Positions 22,573 to 26,086 of a DNA stretch of 26,086 nucleotides are shown here, piece after piece. A program made the position numbers and the translations under genes. The notes under the pieces were generated by a model. It searched no databases and had not been told where the DNA came from. It saw only the letters and a list, made by a program, of their open reading frames with translations. Position 1 is the stretch's first letter. Each line of letters begins with the position of its first letter. Origin of the DNA: Spirochaetes bacterium GWF1_49_6 (GTDB lineage Bacteria > Spirochaetota > Brevinematia > Brevinematales > GWF1-51-8); contig MIBD01000123.1 in NCBI GenBank assembly GCA_001829395.1, positions 3,795 to 29,880 on the forward strand, given 5' to 3'.

Positions 22573-24651
22573 CTATTCAGCTTTTAATACATTATCCCAT
22601 AAACTTTTAGGCAGTTCCGCGTAGTGATCGAAAGTCATCACATGGGTAGCGCGTCCCTGTGTCAATGAACGCAGGGTAGTCGTATAACCGAACATTTCAG
22701 CCATCGGCACATGCCCGCTAATCATACGAGCGCTGCCCTTGGGGTCCATTCCGATTATCTTCGCGCGGCGGGAACTCAAATCCCCGATAACATCACCGAG
22801 ATAATCTTCCGGTACCGTAACGTCTGCCTTCATAACCGGTTCGAGGATGACAGGGTCTGCCTGCTGCATCGCGTCCTTGAAGCCCTTCGACGCCGCGATT
22901 TTAAACGCGATTTCCGATGAGTCAACTTCGTGATACGAACCGTCTATTAATATTACCTTAATATCTACAACTTGGAACCCGCCGATAACACCGCTCTCGA
23001 TCGCTTCCTCGACACCTTTCTTGATGGCGGGGATGTATTCCTTCGGTATTCTACCGCCGACTACGCGATCCTCGAACTCGAAGCCCTTTCCGGTTTCCAA
23101 CGGTTCGACTTCCATCAGTACGTGTCCGTACTGACCGCGTCCGCCGGACTGGCGGATATACTTGCTCTCCGCTTTAGCGTGACGCTTGATCGTTTCGCGG
23201 TAGGCGACCTGCGGCTTACCGACATTCGCCTGAACATTGAACTCGCGGATCATACGGTCGACGAGAATTTCCAGATGAAGTTCGCCCATCCCGTAGATCA
23301 ATGTCTGCCCGGTCTCGTCGTCGGTTTTCACCTTGAACGTCGGGTCTTCTTCCTGAAGCTTGCCGAGCACTTCGCTCAGTTTATTAATATCGTCTTTCGT
23401 CCTAGGTTCGATCGCTACCGAGATAACCGGATCCGGGAAGTCGATCGCCTCAAGAATAATAGGATGATTTTCATCCACCACACTATCGCCGGTGGTAGTG
23501 TCCTTAAACCCGACTACCGCGACAATGTCTCCAGCGTACACGACATCTACTTCTTCCCTCTTATTCGCGTGCATGCGTAATAAACGAGCTACGCGTTCCT
23601 TTCTCTGTTTAGCGACATTATAAATATAACTGCCCTTTTCGAGGGTACCGGAATATATCCGGGCGAAAACGAGCTTTCCAACATGCGTATCGACCATCAC
23701 CTTAAACGCCAGCGCGGTTAACGGTTCGCTATCCAACGGCTTGCGAATCTCTTCCTTCCCGTTGTTCGGATTGATACCCTTAATCGGGGGAACATCTCCC
23801 GGAGACGGCAGAAAATTCACCACCGCATCCAACAACAACTGTACGCCTTTATTCTTCAGGGCGGAACCGCAGAGCATAGGATACATTTTACTGGTAATCG
23901 TGGAATGACGAATTCCGCGCAGCATTTCCTCTATACTCAATTCTTCGCCTTCGAGATACTTTTCCATTAAATCGTCGTTCCCGTCGCAAATAGCTTCCAC
24001 TAATTTCAGACGGTATTTCTCGACTTTTTCCTTCATATCGGCCGGGCAGTCGGTTTCTTCGTACTGCTCGTCTTTATCCTTACCGACCCAGACATAAGCC
24101 TTCCGGGTAATCAGATCGATCATACCTACAAAATCGTTTTCAGCGCCTATGGGCAACTGAAGCGGTATAGCAGTAACACCGAGTTTCTTTTCCATCGAAG
24201 TGACGCACATATAGAAGTCGGCGCCAATTTTATCCATTTTATTCACAAATGCTATACGCGGAACATTATACTTATCAGCCTGACGCCATACCGTTTCGGA
24301 CTGAGGCTCGACACCTTCGCCCCCGTCAAAAACCGCAACCGCTCCATCAAGTACGCGTAACGAACGCTCTACTTCGGCGGTAAAGTCCACATGCCCGGGA
24401 GTGTCGATAATATTGATCTTATGCTCTTTCCAGAAACATGTAGTAGCGGCGCTGGTAATAGTGATACCGCGTTCTTTTTCCTGGATCATCCAGTCCATTT
24501 CAGCCGCGCCTTCATGCACTTCACCAATCTTATGTGTTTTACCGGTATAATATAATATACGTTCGGACACCGTCGTTTTACCCGCATCGATATGCGCGGC
24601 GATCCCGATATTTCTTATTTTATCAATTGCGTATTTCTTTTCAGCAGCCAT
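22573..24651 (-). CDS. fusA: Elongation factor G
   Basis: EF-G drives translocation and, with RRF, ribosome recycling. The 692-residue protein has the five-domain layout. GTPase motifs are A19-HIDAGKTT27, GITIT at 62-66, D83-TPGH87 and N137-KMD140. Domain IV, which enters the A site, contains S-G-G-R-G-Q-Y-G-H-V, and domain V includes E-P-V-M and GYTTTLRSLTQGR. It fits the canonical EF-G1 group. The ribosome site AAGGGG overlaps the rpsG stop codon, 8 nt from the ATG, suggesting coupling. Confidence 0.99.
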   Translation of the reverse strand: MAAEKKYAIDKIRNIGIAAHIDAGKTTVSERILYYTGKTHKIGEVHEGAAEMDWMIQEKERGITITSAATTCFWKEHKINIIDTPGHVDFTAEVERSLRVLDGAVAVFDGGEGVEPQSETVWRQADKYNVPRIAFVNKMDKIGADFYMCVTSMEKKLGVTAIPLQLPIGAENDFVGMIDLITRKAYVWVGKDKDEQYEETDCPADMKEKVEKYRLKLVEAICDGNDDLMEKYLEGEELSIEEMLRGIRHSTITSKMYPMLCGSALKNKGVQLLLDAVVNFLPSPGDVPPIKGINPNNGKEEIRKPLDSEPLTALAFKVMVDTHVGKLVFARIYSGTLEKGSYIYNVAKQRKERVARLLRMHANKREEVDVVYAGDIVAVVGFKDTTTGDSVVDENHPIILEAIDFPDPVISVAIEPRTKDDINKLSEVLGKLQEEDPTFKVKTDDETGQTLIYGMGELHLEILVDRMIREFNVQANVGKPQVAYRETIKRHAKAESKYIRQSGGRGQYGHVLMEVEPLETGKGFEFEDRVVGGRIPKEYIPAIKKGVEEAIESGVIGGFQVVDIKVILIDGSYHEVDSSEIAFKIAASKGFKDAMQQADPVILEPVMKADVTVPEDYLGDVIGDLSSRRAKIIGMDPKGSARMISGHVPMAEMFGYTTTLRSLTQGRATHVMTFDHYAELPKSLWDNVLKAE

Positions 24652-24663
24652 GCAAAAAACCCC

Positions 24664-25137
24664 TTACCAACGATAATGAGCGAAGGCTTTGTTAGCTTCG
24701 GCCATTTTAATAGTATCAACTTTCTTTTTAATAACCGTACCCGTATTGTTAAACGCGTCGATTAATTCCTTCCCGAGTTTCTCAGCCATAGAATGTTCCT
24801 TTCTCGTGCGGGAGGTATTTACCAGCCAGCGAATGGAAAGTGAATTCTGTCTCGTAGGCCTGACTTCGACAGGTACCTGATAGGTAGCGCCGCCGACGCG
24901 GCGTGAACGGACTTCGATAGGCGGTTTGATATTCTCCATCGCCTTCTCGAGCGCCTGTAACGCGGGCTCGCCGGTTTTCTGAGCAAGAAAATCCATCGCG
25001 CCGTAGACTATTTCGGTCGCGGTAGATTTCTTACCGGCCCACATAATCTGGTTCACGATTTTCGTTACCAACAGGCTCCCATATTTATAGTCCGGCTGTA
25101 TCGGTTGCCGATGGACTTTATTCTTTTTCCTAGGCAT
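24664..25137 (-). CDS. rpsG: 30S ribosomal protein S7
   Basis: S7 nucleates assembly of the 16S rRNA 3' domain and, in E. coli, represses the str operon. The 157-residue protein begins MPRKKNKVHRQPIQPDYKYGS, has the G-G-A-T-Y-Q-V-P-V-E-V-R-P signature at about 82-94, and ends NKAFAHYRW. In E. coli the S7 target is the rpsL-rpsG spacer of about 100 nt; here it is only 13 nt, so the same mechanism is unlikely. Confidence 0.98.
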   Translation of the reverse strand: MPRKKNKVHRQPIQPDYKYGSLLVTKIVNQIMWAGKKSTATEIVYGAMDFLAQKTGEPALQALEKAMENIKPPIEVRSRRVGGATYQVPVEVRPTRQNSLSIRWLVNTSRTRKEHSMAEKLGKELIDAFNNTGTVIKKKVDTIKMAEANKAFAHYRW

Positions 25138-25150
25138 AGTCCTTCACTCC

Positions 25151-25525
25151 TTATGACTTGGGCTTCTTGGCTCCATACTTGGAGCGGCTGGTCATACGCT
25201 TCTCCACACCCATCGCGTCGAGGGTACCGCGGATAATATGGTAACGGACACCGGGAAGGTCTTTTACACGGCCTCCGCGGATAAGCACAACCGAGTGTTC
25301 CTGAAGGTTGTGGCCGATACCAGGAATATAAGCGGTTACTTCGATACCATGGCTCAACCTGACACGGGCGATCTTACGCAGCGCCGAGTTCGGTTTTTTA
25401 GGAGTCATAGTAGTCACTTTAACACACACACCGCGCTTCTGCGGGTTGCCCCTCAGAGCCGGAGATTTTGTTTTCTTCTTGACTAATTCTCTTCCGAAAC
25501 GAACCAACTGGTTAATCGTCGGCAT
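25151..25525 (-). CDS. rpsL: 30S ribosomal protein S12
   Basis: S12 sits at the decoding centre and controls accuracy. The 124-residue protein begins MPTINQLVRFGRE and has T41-PKKPNSALRK and G84-GRVKDLPGVRYH. Lys is present at positions 43 and 88, the sites altered in classical streptomycin-resistant mutants, so those resistance changes are absent. D89 is the expected methylthiolation site. It is the first gene of the cluster. GAGG lies 8 nt before the ATG, and a consensus promoter lies about 45 nt upstream. Confidence 0.99.
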   Translation of the reverse strand: MPTINQLVRFGRELVKKKTKSPALRGNPQKRGVCVKVTTMTPKKPNSALRKIARVRLSHGIEVTAYIPGIGHNLQEHSVVLIRGGRVKDLPGVRYHIIRGTLDAMGVEKRMTSRSKYGAKKPKS

Positions 25526-25552
25526 ACTTTTTACCTCTTCTCAATATTAAAG

Positions 25553-25590
25553 CGTAAACGGTGACGTATATTATAGCGAGCCGTTTTACG
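25553..25590. promoter_or_regulatory. Inverted repeat framing the -10 box of the rpsL promoter
   Basis: Arms CGTAAACGG (25553-25561) and CCGTTTTACG (25581-25590) are complementary apart from one extra A/T, and are separated by 19 nt. One arm fills the spacer between -35 and -10; the other covers the first transcribed bases. This is a plausible operator position, but no regulator is identified. Confidence 0.45.
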
Positions 25591-25598
25591 TTTGTCAA
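25570..25598 (-). promoter_or_regulatory. Consensus sigma70 promoter of the ribosomal cluster
   Basis: On the minus strand TTGACA (25598-25593) and TATAAT (25575-25570) are separated by exactly 17 nt. The predicted start is near 25563, giving a leader of about 38 nt before the rpsL ATG. It lies in the 124-nt gap between rpoC and rpsL, which otherwise holds no gene. Confidence 0.9.
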
Positions 25599-25649
25599 TT
25601 TTTAGACATATTAGTTTTGCGCCAATCTTCAAATGCGGAAAAATCAGGC

Positions 25650-26086
25650 TTACTCGTTCGTACGGAGCTTAATTCCCTGGTAATACTTGATGCCCGTTCC
25701 CGCGGGAATCAGCTGTCCGATAACGAGATTTTCCTTCAGTCCCTGAAGTTTGTCGATTGCGCCTCTTAATGCGGCGGTGGAAAGCACTCGGGGTGTTTCC
25801 TGGAACGACGCGGCGGAGAAGAAACTCTCCGTAAAGAGCGACGCTTTCGTCAAACCCATGAGGATAGGCCGGGCCTTGGCAGGCTGCCCTCCTTGGCTGA
25901 TTACGCTTTCATTTTCCCTATTAAAAACTATTTTATCTACATTCTGCCCGATAATGAATTCCGTATCTCCGGCGTCCACTATTTCCACTTTCTTCAACAT
26001 CTGCCGGACAATTATACTGATGTGCTTCTCGTTGATATCCACACCCTGTAGACGGTACACTCCCTGTATCTCGTTCAGGAGGAATT
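25650..26086 (-). CDS. rpoC: RNA polymerase beta' subunit, C-terminal end (runs off right edge)
   Basis: The last 144 complete codons of the largest RNA polymerase subunit are visible. The frame is open to the window edge, with F-L-L-N-E-I-Q-G-V-Y-R-L-Q-G-V-D-I-N as the first visible residues. The segment H-I-S-I-I-V-R-Q-M-L-K-K-V, then M-G-L-T-K-A-S-L-F-T-E-S-F-F-S-A-A-S-F-Q-E-T, and L-K-E-N-L-V-I-G-Q-L-I-P-A-G-T-G are hallmark beta' C-terminal sequences near the trigger-loop base and omega contact. The stop is TAA at 25652-25650. I found no terminator hairpin between it and the rpsL promoter, so some read-through into the ribosomal cluster is possible. Confidence 0.98.
   Translation of the reverse strand, partial: FLLNEIQGVYRLQGVDINEKHISIIVRQMLKKVEIVDAGDTEFIIGQNVDKIVFNRENESVISQGGQPAKARPILMGLTKASLFTESFFSAASFQETPRVLSTAALRGAIDKLQGLKENLVIGQLIPAGTGIKYYQGIKLRTNE

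Larger units (their letters stand above)
6058..25563 (-). other. Predicted fused str-S10-spc-alpha transcription unit (34 genes)
   Basis: From rpsL to the EcfT-like gene, 34 genes run on one strand. The largest gaps are 32 nt (rpsD-rpoA) and 27 nt (fusA-tuf). Overlaps occur at adk/infA, rpoA/rplQ and rplQ/EcfT-like. The only strong promoter I see is upstream of rpsL. No hairpin followed by a U-run was found inside. The long leaders used in E. coli for L4 control of S10 and for the S4 pseudoknot of alpha have no room here. A single transcript is an inference; weak internal promoters inside coding sequence cannot be excluded. Confidence 0.7.

Overview
The window is bacterial and gene-dense. It is dominated by a colinear cluster of translation and transcription genes, all on the minus strand. 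From right to left the order is: the 3' end of rpoC, then rpsL-rpsG-fusA-tuf (str), rpsJ-rplC-rplD-rplW-rplB-rpsS-rplV-rpsC-rplP-rpmC-rpsQ (S10), rplN-rplX-rplE-rpsN-rpsH-rplF-rplR-rpsE-rplO-secY (spc), adk-infA-rpmJ-rpsM-rpsK-rpsD-rpoA-rplQ (alpha), and finally a short EcfT-like membrane gene. Counting the last gene there are 34 genes over about 19.5 kb. No intergenic gap exceeds about 32 nt and several stops and starts overlap. A consensus sigma70 promoter (TTGACA, 17 nt, TATAAT) lies just upstream of rpsL, and I see no comparable promoter or leader inside the cluster. The four classical operons therefore look fused into one transcription unit.

The left 6 kb is ordinary chromosome. A minus-strand run holds a six-TM membrane protein with its own consensus promoter, a GAF-domain histidine-kinase-like protein whose H-box has no histidine, and the start of a protein resembling the cobalamin-dependent methionine synthase activation domain, which runs off the left edge. 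Divergently, on the plus strand, homoserine dehydrogenase (hom) is followed by a divergent cytoplasmic GH13-type glycosidase. This plus-strand pair meets the ribosomal cluster tail to tail with a 14-nt overlap and no visible terminator.

The most unusual feature is SecY. It has 550 residues, about 110 more than usual, and the extra sequence sits in the extracytoplasmic loop between TM7 and TM8. The insert reads by eye like a CUB-type beta-sandwich domain. Other departures from the norm are: no rpmD (L30) between rpsE and rplO, a 24-nt-periodic Lys/Ala/Pro/Glu-rich N-terminal extension on L5, a basic tail on L17, a Lys-rich loop in L23, acidic segments flanking the alpha-subunit C-terminal domain, and an adenylate kinase LID that is neither the four-Cys nor the H/S/D/T type.

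Taxonomy cannot be fixed from this sequence alone. Zinc-type S4, S14 and L36, strong AGGAGG-type ribosome sites, consensus sigma70 promoters and a moderate GC content fit a mesophilic bacterium. The alpha subunit and the overall gene order faintly suggest a Spirochaetota-like or neighbouring lineage, which is a low-confidence guess. I found no tRNA, rRNA, CRISPR, insertion sequence or phage genes. No stretch longer than 300 bases lacks a gene.
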